64,000 nucleotides of DNA, taken from NCBI RefSeq assembly GCF_028209885.1, contig NZ_JAQLEM010000008.1, positions 18,206 to 82,205 of the forward strand, written 5' to 3'. Both the position numbers and the translations under genes were made by a program. The DNA comes from Collinsella aerofaciens. Its GTDB lineage: Bacteria; Actinomycetota; Coriobacteriia; Coriobacteriales; Coriobacteriaceae. Position 1 is the stretch's first letter; the number at the start of each line of letters is the position of its first letter. The notes below the pieces were generated by a model that was not told the DNA's origin, did no database searches, and saw nothing but the letters and a program-made list of their open reading frames with translations. This document shows positions 15,201 to 23,855 of the stretch, piece by piece.

Positions 15201-16650
15201 GATCGCGCGCATGATGGGCGAGATGGGCTCCAAGGTTCCGATGATGATCAAGCTCGATGAGAGCGACGTCGCCGGTCCCATGGGCATTCGCGTGCGTTCG
15301 TTTATCGAGTCGGTCAACCGTCGTCGCGCGGAGGAGCGTGCCGAGGGCGCCCGGGTGCACGCGGTCCATCCGCTCGACGACCCGTATAAGGTCAAGTACA
15401 CCAAGCGCGACCGGCACGACAAGATCGCGCTGGTCCCCAACACCTCCCATGCGTTCTGCAGGCTCATGACCGCGGCGATGCGCAATCAGGGCGTGCGCGC
15501 CGAGGCCCTTGATATCGGGCGCGAGGATGCCATCCGCCTGGGCAAACGCTATGTGCACAACGACATCTGCTTCCCCGCGCAAATCGTGATCGGCGAGGCG
15601 CTCGCGGCACTCGAGAGCGGTAAGTACGACCCGCACGACGTCGCCGTGGTGACTGGCAAGTATATCGGCGACTGCCGCCTGACGCACTACATGCCCCTGC
15701 TGCGCCGCGCGCTCGACGACGCGGGATACGACTATGTCCCGGTGCTCACCAACGACGACGTCGATGCCCACAATGCGCATCCGGGCTTCAAGCTCGGCCT
15801 TGGCCCGAGCATCCAGATCGCCTACGGTCTTCCCATGATCGATGCCCTCGAGGCCATGCTTAGGCGCATCCGTCCCTACGAGCTCGAGAAGGGCGCGGCG
15901 GACGCTGCGTTCGACCGCGCGCTCGATGAGGTTATCGAGGGCATGGAGCGCTCCGGGCTGAGAGGCCAGGCGACGGGCTTCAAACGCGCGCTTGCGATCA
16001 TGGACGCCGTTCCGTACGACCGCTCGAACCCGCATCCGACCGTTCTCATCGTGGGCGAGTACCTGCTCAATTTCCATCTCGGCGCCAACCACGAGATTGA
16101 GCGCTACCTCGAGGACAACGGGCTCGAGGTCATCGAGGCGCGCATGACCGACGTGATCCGCAAGACCTATTTCTACAAGCATGCGCAGTCGCGCGAGTTC
16201 CACGTCGACCTGTCGCTGCCCGAAAAGGCCTGGTACGCCACGGCGGACAACCTGTTCGAGCTCGCGCACGACCGTTGCGACCGCCTGGGCGCGGCGAGCC
16301 CGCTCTACGAGCCGCCGACGCGCATGCCCGAGCTCGTGCGCGCGAGCGATAAGATCCTGCACCATACGTTCGATGCGGGCGAGGGCGTGCTGATTCCGGC
16401 GGAGATCCTCGAGCACGCCAAGCGCGGCTGCCGCAACTTCGTGATCCTGCAGCCGTTCGGGTGTCTGCCCAACCATGTCGTGGGGCGCGGGCTCATCCAT
16501 GCGCTCAAGGAGCAGTATCCCACGGCGCAGTTCCTGCCGCTCGACTACGATCCCGACGTGAGCTTCGCCAACGTGGAGAACCGTCTTCAGATGCTCATCA
16601 TGAACGCCAAGGCGCAGGGGTGCGGTGAGGCGCATGGCGAGACCGCGTAA
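12211..16650 (+). CDS. Giant acyl-CoA dehydratase activase-related protein (two ASKHA ATPase domains, DUF2229, HgdB-like domain)
   Basis: 1479 residues. Two BcrAD/BadFG-type ATPase domains follow each other: the first starts with GLDVGSTTTK at residues 5-14 and has NGSCAGGTGAF; the second starts with GIDSGSTTTK near residue 338 and has NEACSAGCGSF. The cysteines in the latter blocks match the Fe-S ligands of 2-hydroxyglutaryl-CoA dehydratase activators. A CRRCNNRC cluster (about residue 626) leads into a DUF2229-like region (about 700-910), then an HgdB-like part with further conserved cysteines (NDICFPAQ, FGCLPNHV). The family is thought to couple ATP hydrolysis to low-potential electron transfer; the actual substrate is unknown. 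No separate dehydratase subunit genes are nearby. The last 17 bases overlap the TetR gene. Confidence 0.88.
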   Translation: MALLVGLDVGSTTTKVYAMHEDMTEAWWGYRRHGACQTASVRAMLGELAERFPHESLRVAVTGSGARDIATALGASYVQEVVANALAISRFYPQTRCAIELGGQDAKMIFFRTNDKGDIEVADMRMNGSCAGGTGAFIDEMAKLMGVGTESGEFEQLASRGTTVHEVSGRCGVYAKTDIQPLLNEGIPTTDLALSALHAVARQTIGGLAQGIDIEPPVIFEGGTLAYNPTLVRVFREQLNLSDDQVIVPRDPQIMVARGAALSLTDMFASSQPIDLPDAFVRLDKLETVAPASGEGRLAQPFFATPAEQADFTARHGKETPAKGPDAYAPGETVRVALGIDSGSTTTKFALVDEAGELVDSFYASNNGRPLDVAQQGLVSLKNRWETAGVTLAIDAVGTTGYGEELFARAFHADYHTVETVAHARAACACVPDATFVLDIGGQDMKAIWLNHGVLTDIVVNEACSAGCGSFLEGFAKNLGIAVEDIATEAFSSKAPAVLGSRCTVFMNSSVVSEQRRGKGPGDMMAGLCRSIIENVFTKVIRVSNLNRLGDKVVVQGGTFRNDAVLRAFEQYLGKPVTRAPHPGLMGAIGIALLAREECRKGDAGTSFIGLDAVERFEHREFGGVTCRRCNNRCQRAVVAFGDGSLYVTGNRCPRGGAISWDELVREVPAAEELRPQGACEAQAPGTGRDRTAAAPNLFVDREKLLFESYPTVPVCGGRDVTIGIPRVLEFWDTMPFWSTFFSTLGFKVRVSGRSTKAMYERGLAHVTSDTVCFPAKLVHGHIRNLVDAGVDRIFMPIITTVPTENTASTSEWMCAVVKGYPYVMRNSDNPEERFGVPFDTPLFHWYDEGDRNRQLKAWCKETFDIDADLVAKATEQADRAQETFENQLQLRGRQVLENVREDGGYAVVIASRPYHNDPLVNHGLPKLFSERGIPVLTPDAVPGVCNVDLSNSRIDIVNNYHARMLSCAVIVASTPELELVQMGSFGCGHDAYLTDEIARMMGEMGSKVPMMIKLDESDVAGPMGIRVRSFIESVNRRRAEERAEGARVHAVHPLDDPYKVKYTKRDRHDKIALVPNTSHAFCRLMTAAMRNQGVRAEALDIGREDAIRLGKRYVHNDICFPAQIVIGEALAALESGKYDPHDVAVVTGKYIGDCRLTHYMPLLRRALDDAGYDYVPVLTNDDVDAHNAHPGFKLGLGPSIQIAYGLPMIDALEAMLRRIRPYELEKGAADAAFDRALDEVIEGMERSGLRGQATGFKRALAIMDAVPYDRSNPHPTVLIVGEYLLNFHLGANHEIERYLEDNGLEVIEARMTDVIRKTYFYKHAQSREFHVDLSLPEKAWYATADNLFELAHDRCDRLGAASPLYEPPTRMPELVRASDKILHHTFDAGEGVLIPAEILEHAKRGCRNFVILQPFGCLPNHVVGRGLIHALKEQYPTAQFLPLDYDPDVSFANVENRLQMLIMNAKAQGCGEAHGETA

Positions 16651-17323
16651 GGACGCCGATGCGCCCGATGCACGCACCCGTATCATCGAGGCGTTTTGGG
16701 AGCTCATCGAGAACAACAGCATCTTCGAGCTGTCGGTTGGCGAGGTGACCCGCGCCGCCCAGTGCAATCGCGGAACGTTTTACTACTATTTTCACGATTT
16801 CGATGAACTCGTCGCCATCGCCATAGCCCAGCTGCTGCAGGATAACGAGCTCATCACCGATGCCCTCTGGCATTTTTCGAGCGAGGGCGACCTTTCGGCG
16901 TTCGACCGGCGCGACGTCCGCTGCCTGCTGCGGCGCATCGTCATCACCATGAGGGCGGGTGCCGCCGAGCAGGTCGTGCAGGGCATCCATACGATCATCA
17001 TCGACCGCGTGAGAGAGATCGTCCACCCCGACGGAGAAGAGCTCAAGGCAGATTCGAGCTTTGCGGTGGGCTTTCTGGTCTCGGGCATCATGGGCTTTGT
17101 GATGGCGGTCGGCTTTGCCCGGGAGGGCGGCGAGGAGATAGACCTCGAGCAGCCGGGGGACAGCGCGTGCGCGTACCTGAGGGCGGTCGCCATGCAGACG
17201 GTGGAAACGGTCGCGCAAGTCGAGGGCGTCGATACATCCGAGCTGCTCGAACGCGTCTCCAAGGAGGCCGATGCCTATCGCGCATCGCGTGCGACGAGTC
17301 CCGACGTGGTGAAAGACGCCTAG
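16634..17323 (+). CDS. TetR/AcrR-family transcriptional regulator
   Basis: 229 residues. The N-terminal HTH is clear: ARTRIIEAFWELIENN, then SVGEVTRAAQCNRGTFYYYFHDFDEL, the classical TetR recognition helix with YYYF. The C-terminal ligand domain is not recognisable. The ATG at 16634 gives a MARPRKDAD start and overlaps the end of the activator gene by 17 bases, so the two are co-translated. The perfect palindrome at 12141-12161 upstream of the operon is the likely target, giving feedback control by an unknown ligand. Confidence 0.88.
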   Translation: MARPRKDADAPDARTRIIEAFWELIENNSIFELSVGEVTRAAQCNRGTFYYYFHDFDELVAIAIAQLLQDNELITDALWHFSSEGDLSAFDRRDVRCLLRRIVITMRAGAAEQVVQGIHTIIIDRVREIVHPDGEELKADSSFAVGFLVSGIMGFVMAVGFAREGGEEIDLEQPGDSACAYLRAVAMQTVETVAQVEGVDTSELLERVSKEADAYRASRATSPDVVKDA

Positions 17324-17347
17324 GGTTTCTCTTGCGGGGCGCCTGTC

Positions 17348-17375
17348 GCGCATCGCGCGGTGAGTCCCGCGATGC
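17348..17375 (+). terminator. GC-rich hairpin after the TetR gene
   Basis: CGCATCGCG and CGCGATGCG form a 9-bp stem around CGGTGAGTCC, without a T-run. It could help end the operon transcript. Confidence 0.4.
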
Positions 17376-17515
17376 GGTCATAACCTGCATTCATGTGAGC
17401 CGGGTTTATAGATATTCCTCCAGCTGTTAACATAGACAACCTGTGGGTAAAGAGACAAAAGCGCCGCCGACGGGCGGGCGTTTTGATTTCGATGAACTCA
17501 TGTAAGGAAACGAGC

Positions 17516-20158
17516 ATGTTAGATAGATTTACCGATCGAGCGCGCAAGGTCATGTCGATGGCCAAACAGGAGGCGCTCGATCTGCACTCAAATAAGGTGG
17601 GCACCGAGCACCTGCTGCTCGCACTCGCCAAGGAGGACGAGGGCATCGCTGCCGAGGCGCTGCGCTCGCTTGATATCTCCTACGACGACATCATGGACAC
17701 CCTCAAGGAGGTCCAGACCACGGTTCCCGAGCCCAGCGAGGAGACCGAGGCTGCCAAGCTTGCCTTTACGCCGCTCGTCATCAGCGTGATGGAGCGCTCC
17801 TTCCGCGTGGCACGTGAGAACAACCAGACCTACGTGTCGACCGAGCACTTGCTGATTGGCATCGTCGAAGAGGGTAACGGCATGGCCATGGACATCCTCA
17901 TGCGCCTGGGTGTGTCGTCCGCCTCCATCAAAAAGGCTATCGAGAAACTTACCGCCAAGGACCAGGACAAGAAGCGTCCGCTCGCCGGCGCCGGTGCCGG
18001 GCGTCCCGGTGCGGGCCTGCCGTTCTTTAGCGGCTCGGACGCGTCGCAGCAAAAGGGGAGCGGCACCGATACGCTCAAGCAGTTCGCCACCAACCTCACG
18101 CAAAAGGCGCGCGATGGCGAGCTCGACCCTGTAATTGGTCGCGAAAAGGAAGTCCAGCGTATGATGGAAATTCTTTCGCGCCGCACCAAGAACAACCCGC
18201 TCATTCTGGGCGACCCCGGCGTGGGCAAGACGGCCATCGTCGAGGGCCTGGCTCAGCAGATTGCAGCCGGCAACGTGCCCGAGAACCTCATGAACCAGAA
18301 TATCTGGACGCTCGACCTGCCGGGTCTTGTCGCGGGCGCCAAGTATCGCGGTGAGTTTGAGGAGCGCCTCAAGAACGTGATCCAGGAGGCCACCGAGGCT
18401 GACGACGTCATCCTGTTTATTGACGAGATGCACACCATCATCGGTGCCGGCTCTGCCGAGGGCTCCATCGACGCGAGCTCCATGCTCAAGCCCGTTCTCG
18501 CACGCGGTGCTTTCCAGATCATCGGTGCCACCACGGCCGAGGAGTTCCGCAAGTACCTCACCAAGGACCCGGCCTTCGAGCGTCGCTTCCAGACCATCGA
18601 TGTCGAGGAGCCGAGCGTCGAGGACACGGTCAAGATCCTGACCGCGCTCAAGCCGCGCTACGAGGAGCACCACCATGTGCGCTATACGCAGGGTGCTATC
18701 GAGGCCGCCGCGAACCTTTCCAACCGCTACATCCAGGATCGCTTCCTGCCCGATAAGGCCATCGACCTCATCGACGAGGCCGGCGCCCGCGCTCGCATCG
18801 CCGCGAATCGCGCGCCCGAGCCGGTGCGTGAGGCCGAGCATCGCGTGGAGGAGCTTAAGGCCGCCGCGCAGGAGGCCACCGAGAGCGACGACATGAACAA
18901 GGCCGCCGAGATCACCGAGCAGCAGAAGGCCGCCGAGATTGAGCTCACCGAGGCCAAGGCCGCCTGGACCGCCGAGCTCGACGCCAGCCCGCTCACCATC
19001 GATGTCTCCCAGATCGCCGACATCGTGTCCGTGACTTCGGGCGTGCCGGTGTCTTCGCTTACCGAGAGCGAGAGCCGTCGCCTGCTGCAGGCCGAAAGCG
19101 TGCTCAAGACGCGCATCATCGGTCAGGATGAGGCTGTCGAGGCAGTTGCCAAGGCCGTGCGCCGCAGCCGCTCGCCGCTCAAGGACCCGCGTCGCCCCGG
19201 CGGCAGCTTTATCTTCCTGGGTCCCACCGGCACAGGCAAGACCGAGCTCGCCAAGACGCTCGCCGAGTACCTCTTTGGCAGCAAGGATGCGCTCATCAGC
19301 TTCGACATGTCCGAGTTCGGTAGCGAGTTCGAGGTCTCCAAGCTCATCGGTAGCCCTCCGGGTTACGTCGGTCACGACGAGGGCGGCCAGCTCACCAAGG
19401 CCGTTCGTCGTCACCCGTACTCGGTCGTGCTGTTCGACGAGATCGAGAAGGCGCACCCCGATATCTTCAACATCTTGCTGCAGGTGCTGGAGGAGGGCCG
19501 CCTGACCGATAGCCAGGGCAAGACGGTCGACTTCCGCAACACCGTGATCATCATGACGTCCAACGTGGGCGCTCGCGAGATTGCGCAGGATGCGAGCGTG
19601 GGCTTTGGCACCACCGGCGAGCAGGGCCTCACGTCGAGTGAGATCCGCGGCCGCGCGATGGGCGAGCTCAAGCGCCTGTTCCGCCCCGAGCTGCTCAACC
19701 GTATCGACGACATTGTGGTGTTCCAGAAGCTCTCGGGTGAGAATCTCACCAAGATCGCGCACCTGCTGGTGGACGACCTGCGTCAGCGTTTGATTGCCAA
19801 CTGCATGAACATCAAGCTCACCGATGCGGCCTATGACAAGATCGTGGCCGAGGGCACCGACCTCACCAACGGTGCGCGTCCGCTGCGCCGTGCTATTCAA
19901 AAGCTCATCGAGGACCCGCTGTCCGAGGAGCTTCTGGCCGGCGAGTGGGGCGAGGGCGATACCGTCCTGTGCGACGTGGCCGATGGCAAGTTTGTCTTTA
20001 GCCGCGGCACGGGCGAGATCCCGGCACCGCGTCCGGCGGGCACGCTTGGTGGCGATACCGCCCCGGCGGTACCGCACACCGGCAACGCCGCGCCCGTGAG
20101 CGGCGGCGTGACCTCGGGCCCCGGCGGCATGATGCAAGCCGGTTCCGGCGCGCTGTAG
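17516..20158 (+). CDS. clpC: ATP-dependent Clp protease ATPase subunit ClpC
   Basis: Unfoldase that feeds substrates to ClpP. About 880 residues: two N-terminal Clp_N repeats ([12 protein letters not shown] and [12 protein letters not shown]), first AAA+ domain with Walker A GDPGVGKT near residue 232, a middle coiled region with the [17 protein letters not shown] stretch, and a second AAA+ domain with Walker A GPTGTGKT near residue 568. The SVGFG loop needed for ClpP docking is present. The C-terminal 45 residues are a Pro/Gly/Ala-rich tail that looks lineage-specific. The ATG at 17516 follows AAGGAAA and gives the typical [12 protein letters not shown] start. No CtsR gene is adjacent. Confidence 0.95.
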   Translation: MLDRFTDRARKVMSMAKQEALDLHSNKVGTEHLLLALAKEDEGIAAEALRSLDISYDDIMDTLKEVQTTVPEPSEETEAAKLAFTPLVISVMERSFRVARENNQTYVSTEHLLIGIVEEGNGMAMDILMRLGVSSASIKKAIEKLTAKDQDKKRPLAGAGAGRPGAGLPFFSGSDASQQKGSGTDTLKQFATNLTQKARDGELDPVIGREKEVQRMMEILSRRTKNNPLILGDPGVGKTAIVEGLAQQIAAGNVPENLMNQNIWTLDLPGLVAGAKYRGEFEERLKNVIQEATEADDVILFIDEMHTIIGAGSAEGSIDASSMLKPVLARGAFQIIGATTAEEFRKYLTKDPAFERRFQTIDVEEPSVEDTVKILTALKPRYEEHHHVRYTQGAIEAAANLSNRYIQDRFLPDKAIDLIDEAGARARIAANRAPEPVREAEHRVEELKAAAQEATESDDMNKAAEITEQQKAAEIELTEAKAAWTAELDASPLTIDVSQIADIVSVTSGVPVSSLTESESRRLLQAESVLKTRIIGQDEAVEAVAKAVRRSRSPLKDPRRPGGSFIFLGPTGTGKTELAKTLAEYLFGSKDALISFDMSEFGSEFEVSKLIGSPPGYVGHDEGGQLTKAVRRHPYSVVLFDEIEKAHPDIFNILLQVLEEGRLTDSQGKTVDFRNTVIIMTSNVGAREIAQDASVGFGTTGEQGLTSSEIRGRAMGELKRLFRPELLNRIDDIVVFQKLSGENLTKIAHLLVDDLRQRLIANCMNIKLTDAAYDKIVAEGTDLTNGARPLRRAIQKLIEDPLSEELLAGEWGEGDTVLCDVADGKFVFSRGTGEIPAPRPAGTLGGDTAPAVPHTGNAAPVSGGVTSGPGGMMQAGSGAL

Positions 20159-20183
20159 GGCGTGGCGACAATTTGATACGCGC

Positions 20184-20216
20184 AATCGAGGCGCTCCGGA
20201 AAGGGCGCCTCGATTT
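20184..20216. terminator. Terminator after clpC
   Basis: AATCGAGGCGC and GCGCCTCGATT make an 11-bp perfect stem with a 10-base loop, followed by a short TTT. Confidence 0.75.
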
Positions 20217-20372
20217 GTAGAGCTGCGGTAACTGTGACCGTTACGCTATGCGGTCCACCGTTAGCCGATGATGCGAGAGCGCTCGGCGTTTTCGACTGGT
20301 TTATGCAAACGAAGTCTGGGAATATACAAGGCGCATGTCTTACTGTCTAACCAGTTGCGCCAAGGAGGCACC

Positions 20373-21830
20373 ATGGACTACAAGATTACCGGCTACGAGC
20401 CCGCCCAGCTGTTCCATTTCTTTGAGGAGGTCAGCGCGATCCCCCGTGGGTCTGGCAACGAGAAGGGCATCAGCGATTTCCTGGTTGCGTTTGCCAAGGA
20501 GCGCGGTCTCGATGTGTATCAGGACGAGGTCTACAACGTCATCATTCGCAAGCCCGCATCTGCCGGCGCCGAGAATGCCCCGACCGTAATGCTGCAGGGT
20601 CACATCGACATGGTGTGTGACAAGCTGGGTTCCGTCGAGCACGACTTTACGACCGACGGTATCGACTTGGTCGTCAAGGACGGTGTCCTCACCGCTAACG
20701 GCACCACTCTGGGCGCCGACAATGGTATCGCCGTCGCGCTTATGCTTACCGTGCTCAACGACGATTCGATTGCCCATCCGGCCCTCGAGTGCGTGTTCAC
20801 CACCGACGAGGAGACTGGCCTGGTCGGCGCCGAGACGCTCGACAAGTCCCAGATTAGCGCCCGCACCATGATTAACCTTGACTCCGAGGAAGAGGGCGTT
20901 GCCACCGTCAGCTGTGCCGGCGGTGTCGTCGTTACCTACACCTGCCCGATCGCGCGCGAGCACAAGACCGGTAGCACCCTCACGCTCGACATCTCCGGCC
21001 TGCTGGGCGGCCACTCCGGCAGCGATATCAATCTGGAGCGCGGCAACGGCAACCTCATCATGGCCCGCATCATCGACCGCCTGATGGTCGCCGGCGAGCC
21101 CGCCATCGTCAGCTTTAACGGCGGCACCAAGGACAACGCCATCAACCGTGAGTGCAAGGCTGTTCTGGTCTACGCCGACCATGCTGCCGCCGAGGCGGCG
21201 GCCCAGATCGCAAGGGGCATCATCGCCGACGTCACTGCCGAGCTCGAGGTCTTCGACCCCGGCTTTACCTGCACCGTCGAGATTGCCGACGACGCCGAGG
21301 TCGAGGCCATGGACCAGAAGTCCGCGCTTGCCCTCATCCGCGCCCTGCGTCTTGCCCCTAACGGCGTGATTCGCCGCAACGTCGCCACCGACGGCTCCGT
21401 CGAGGTTTCCTCCAACATCGGTGTGGTTGCCACTTCTGACGACGAGGTCAAGATCATGCTGTCCCCGCGCTCCTCGATCACCTCGCTGCAGAACGAGTTC
21501 AAGGACCGTCTGCAGACGCTGGCCGATGTCCTGGGCTTCGACGCCAAGTTTGAGTTTGAGTATCCCGGCTGGAGCTATGCCGAGCATTCGCCGGTCCGCG
21601 AAGTCTTTGTCGAGAGCTATCGAGAGCTCTTTGGCTCCGAGCTGCGCATCGAGTCCATTCACGCCGGCCTTGAGTGCGGCCTGTTTGCCGAGGCCCTGCA
21701 CGGCCTGGATGCCATCGCCGTGGGCCCGACGCTCTCCGATGTCCACACCCCGGACGAGAGCATGGAGCTCGCTTCTGCCGAGCGCTTCTACGAGCTGCTC
21801 ATCGACGTCCTCAAGCGCCTTGCCGCGTAA
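20373..21830 (+). CDS. pepD: Aminoacyl-histidine dipeptidase (PepD-like, M20 family)
   Basis: Cytoplasmic zinc dipeptidase that cleaves Xaa-His dipeptides. 485 residues. The zinc-binding signature is visible: LQGHIDMVCDK near residue 75, GADNGIAVALML near residue 118, TTDEETGLVGA with the catalytic glutamate near residue 150, and GGHSGSDI in the lid region. The ATG at 20373 follows a strong AAGGAGG; the longer in-frame extension lacks similarity to the family start YEPAQLFHFFEEVSAIPRGS. It is a single-gene unit between terminators. Confidence 0.93.
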   Translation: MDYKITGYEPAQLFHFFEEVSAIPRGSGNEKGISDFLVAFAKERGLDVYQDEVYNVIIRKPASAGAENAPTVMLQGHIDMVCDKLGSVEHDFTTDGIDLVVKDGVLTANGTTLGADNGIAVALMLTVLNDDSIAHPALECVFTTDEETGLVGAETLDKSQISARTMINLDSEEEGVATVSCAGGVVVTYTCPIAREHKTGSTLTLDISGLLGGHSGSDINLERGNGNLIMARIIDRLMVAGEPAIVSFNGGTKDNAINRECKAVLVYADHAAAEAAAQIARGIIADVTAELEVFDPGFTCTVEIADDAEVEAMDQKSALALIRALRLAPNGVIRRNVATDGSVEVSSNIGVVATSDDEVKIMLSPRSSITSLQNEFKDRLQTLADVLGFDAKFEFEYPGWSYAEHSPVREVFVESYRELFGSELRIESIHAGLECGLFAEALHGLDAIAVGPTLSDVHTPDESMELASAERFYELLIDVLKRLAA

Positions 21831-21885
21831 AGGTTGCGCTAGCAGCAGTCCGAGTCACGTGCTAGCGGATTGCAAATGACATTAC

Positions 21886-21929
21886 GAGAGGGGGCATTCG
21901 AGCGTTTGCGACGGGTGCCCCCCTCTTTT
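21886..21929. terminator. Bidirectional terminator between pepD and hipA-type gene
   Basis: GAGAGGGGGCA and TGCCCCCCTC pair across a 19-base loop and TTTT follows on the plus strand. The genes on both sides converge here. Confidence 0.8.
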
Positions 21930-21956
21930 GTTTGATAATTGCGAAATTACGGTCAC

Positions 21957-23261
21957 CTAGTCCATTTCTGCCCTGATGAGGTCGAGGGTGCGCTGGCAGT
22001 TTTCGCGGACGGGGCCGAGCATATGCTCGCGCAGGTCCGCCATGCCGGGCAGGTCGGCGTATTCGTCCATGACCTCTTCCATGCAAATGGGTACCTCGTA
22101 GGCGAGGTCCATCATGGTCGCAAAGCAAAACTTCTCGGATAGCCCGGCATCGGTGAGCGTCGCCTCCAGCGCGGGGTCTCCCATACCGTGGTATCGGCGG
22201 ATAGCGCCTGGACCGATGCGCCCCACACGATTTTCGCCGCCAACGCTCATGGCAAGGCGCGCTTTTCGCCGCATACGTTCGTATGCCAGCCCCGATGCAA
22301 CGTCATACATACGGGCCATCATAGCTGTGCCGCCGTTTCCAAGGAGCAGGGAATAGTTTTTCGCGTGCGCATCCGGTGCGCCGATAATGGCGTTGAAGAA
22401 CAGTATCTGCGTAAACAGATACAGGTTAAGTTGATGGTGGCTCGTATTTACGAGGAGCTCTTGAATGTCGCGTGTGGTCGGGCCGCCGTCTGCCGTGTAC
22501 TTTTGGGCGGGCATCACCCCAAGTGCCTGACAGAGGTCTTCTTGATGTAGGCGCCTGATCGTTCCGTCTTTGACTTTCACGCGGTCATAGCGCTCAACAA
22601 TGAGGGCAGGTTCGTCCTCAAACATACGATATTCGACGTTTGCCGTTGCGATACCGGCGCGCTGGGCGCTTTTCATGCAGACAAACTCATTGAGAGCCTC
22701 GAGTTTAAATCCGATAACGCCATTTTTGAAAATATGCGTTGTGGGCGAGGAGCCCATGCATTCGCACCAGCGGCCGTTTATGAACGCGAGCGCGAACTTG
22801 CCCTGGTTGCCTCCAAGTGACCAACTTTCATCTAGACCCATCCACGATGCATCGCGGTCATCTCTGATCGACTTGAGACGGAGAGCAATTTCGTGGTCGT
22901 CTATAGGGCGGTAGTCGCCAGTGCGATGCAGGACGGCGTCGGCATCTTCTTCGGCACAAAACTGCACTCCGCCCGGACAGTCGAGTCCGATATGGCTGAG
23001 CAACGCAATGGGATTGTTGGGCCTAACGTTGAATTCGGCGGCAATCGCTTTTCGTTGGTCCTCGCTGTCGGGTAGAAGGCCAAACAAGTACGGATTCATG
23101 ACCTGTTGGCCGTATGTGCGATTTGATACGGGTATGTTGGTCGATAGGGTTGGCCCGTCATAGTCATGATCGTAGGTAAAGCTGATAAGACCGTTCTCAT
23201 CTTGCGTGAGCGTTCCCGCAGGTACGCCGCAAATAATGGTCCGAAGTGATGTTCTGGCCAT
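21957..23261 (-). CDS. hipA: HipA-type serine/threonine kinase toxin
   Basis: 434 residues. N-terminal HipA subdomain with GTLTQDENGLISFTY and FGLLPDSEDQRKAIA, P-loop-like SLGGNQGKFALAF, catalytic-loop block APDAHAKNYSLLL with the catalytic aspartate and metal-binding asparagine, and MYDVASGLAY with the second metal ligand. HipA proteins phosphorylate a translation factor or tRNA synthetase (glutamyl-tRNA synthetase in E. coli) and cause growth arrest unless bound by HipB. All catalytic residues I can check are kept, so it should be active. It starts 3 bases after the hipB-type gene, in a normal antitoxin-first operon. Confidence 0.9.
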   Translation of the reverse strand: MARTSLRTIICGVPAGTLTQDENGLISFTYDHDYDGPTLSTNIPVSNRTYGQQVMNPYLFGLLPDSEDQRKAIAAEFNVRPNNPIALLSHIGLDCPGGVQFCAEEDADAVLHRTGDYRPIDDHEIALRLKSIRDDRDASWMGLDESWSLGGNQGKFALAFINGRWCECMGSSPTTHIFKNGVIGFKLEALNEFVCMKSAQRAGIATANVEYRMFEDEPALIVERYDRVKVKDGTIRRLHQEDLCQALGVMPAQKYTADGGPTTRDIQELLVNTSHHQLNLYLFTQILFFNAIIGAPDAHAKNYSLLLGNGGTAMMARMYDVASGLAYERMRRKARLAMSVGGENRVGRIGPGAIRRYHGMGDPALEATLTDAGLSEKFCFATMMDLAYEVPICMEEVMDEYADLPGMADLREHMLGPVRENCQRTLDLIRAEMD

Positions 23262-23264
23262 TGG

Positions 23265-23735
23265 CTATTTCCCTTCGGGCTTGGTTTGGTTAGATGCGTT
23301 TGCGGCAATCGAGACTCCGAGATTGGACATGGCGAAATCGGCGAAGGCCCTGTCGTAGAGCTCGGACGTAAAGGGGACATCTGCGAGAGCCGGAACGGCT
23401 GCGCTGCGACGGTTGCGATGGTGAAAACGTTGAGCGTGATGGCGCCTGGGGGTACTATGAGGTTGCAAATCAGCATGCGGGGCGTCGACTGGTTGCTCGT
23501 TTTTCGATTCGTCGATATCCCCTTGAGAGGCGAGCGCCAGTCCAAGAGCACCGAAAACTGCCAGCAGCTTGTCGAGCCGAATGCCCGTGGCATCTCCCAG
23601 CTCGAGCGATGCGAGCAGGCGCTCCGAAACACCGGCTTTTTTAGCGAGGACGGCACGGGTGATCCCTTGCGCCTCGCGTGCCTGACGCACGTAGATGCCA
23701 GCTTGGCGCGGTGTGGTGATGGGAAGGATATCCAC
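23265..23735 (-). CDS. hipB: HipB-type antitoxin / XRE-family regulator
   Basis: 156 residues. Residues about 10-70 form an XRE helix-turn-helix with GIYVRQAREAQGITRAVLAKKAGVSERLLASLELGD split over its helices. The C-terminal 80 residues are longer than in E. coli HipB and rich in His, Pro and Arg, with no known domain. It should bind the adjacent HipA kinase and repress the operon through the palindromes at 23752-23820 directly upstream. Confidence 0.85.
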   Translation of the reverse strand: MDILPITTPRQAGIYVRQAREAQGITRAVLAKKAGVSERLLASLELGDATGIRLDKLLAVFGALGLALASQGDIDESKNEQPVDAPHADLQPHSTPRRHHAQRFHHRNRRSAAVPALADVPFTSELYDRAFADFAMSNLGVSIAANASNQTKPEGK

Positions 23736-23751
23736 GGCGATCTCCTAACGT

Positions 23752-23790
23752 GCAGACTTTTGCATATCAGTATGACATGCAAAAGTCTGC
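23752..23790. promoter_or_regulatory. Palindromic hipB operator
   Basis: GCAGACTTTTGCAT and ATGCAAAAGTCTGC form a perfect 14-base inverted repeat with 11 bases between, 17 bases before the hipB-type start codon. A third related half, CATGCAAAACTCTGCATG, follows at 23803-23820. This fits a cooperative HipB operator array. Confidence 0.75.
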
Positions 23791-23796
23791 ATGAAA

Positions 23797-23824
23797 AGGC
23801 CTCATGCAAAACTCTGCATGAGGC
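23797..23824 (-). terminator. mntP terminator fused with a hipB-like operator half
   Basis: AGGCCTCATGCA and TGCATGAGGCCT form a perfect 12-bp stem with a 6-base loop; on the minus strand it is followed by TTTT, 32 bases after the mntP stop. The same bases contain the TGCAAAA-TCTGCA motif of the neighbouring operator, so one sequence may serve both roles. Confidence 0.65.
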
Positions 23825-23855
23825 CTCATACGGACGTTTAGTTTTGAAGGGTGTT

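Noticed and set aside
14188-16767. 859-codon minus-strand frame opposite the giant activase gene
   Set aside because: Shadow frame rich in His, Val and Arg; the plus strand protein has all family motifs.
17324-17515. CtsR or HAIR-type heat-shock operator before clpC
   Set aside because: No heptad direct repeats or CTTGAGT/ACTCAAG inverted repeat were seen.
17588-20185. 865-codon reading frame on the minus strand, opposite clpC
   Set aside because: It mirrors the clpC codons and arises from the strong G/C bias at third positions; the plus strand codes a full ClpC.
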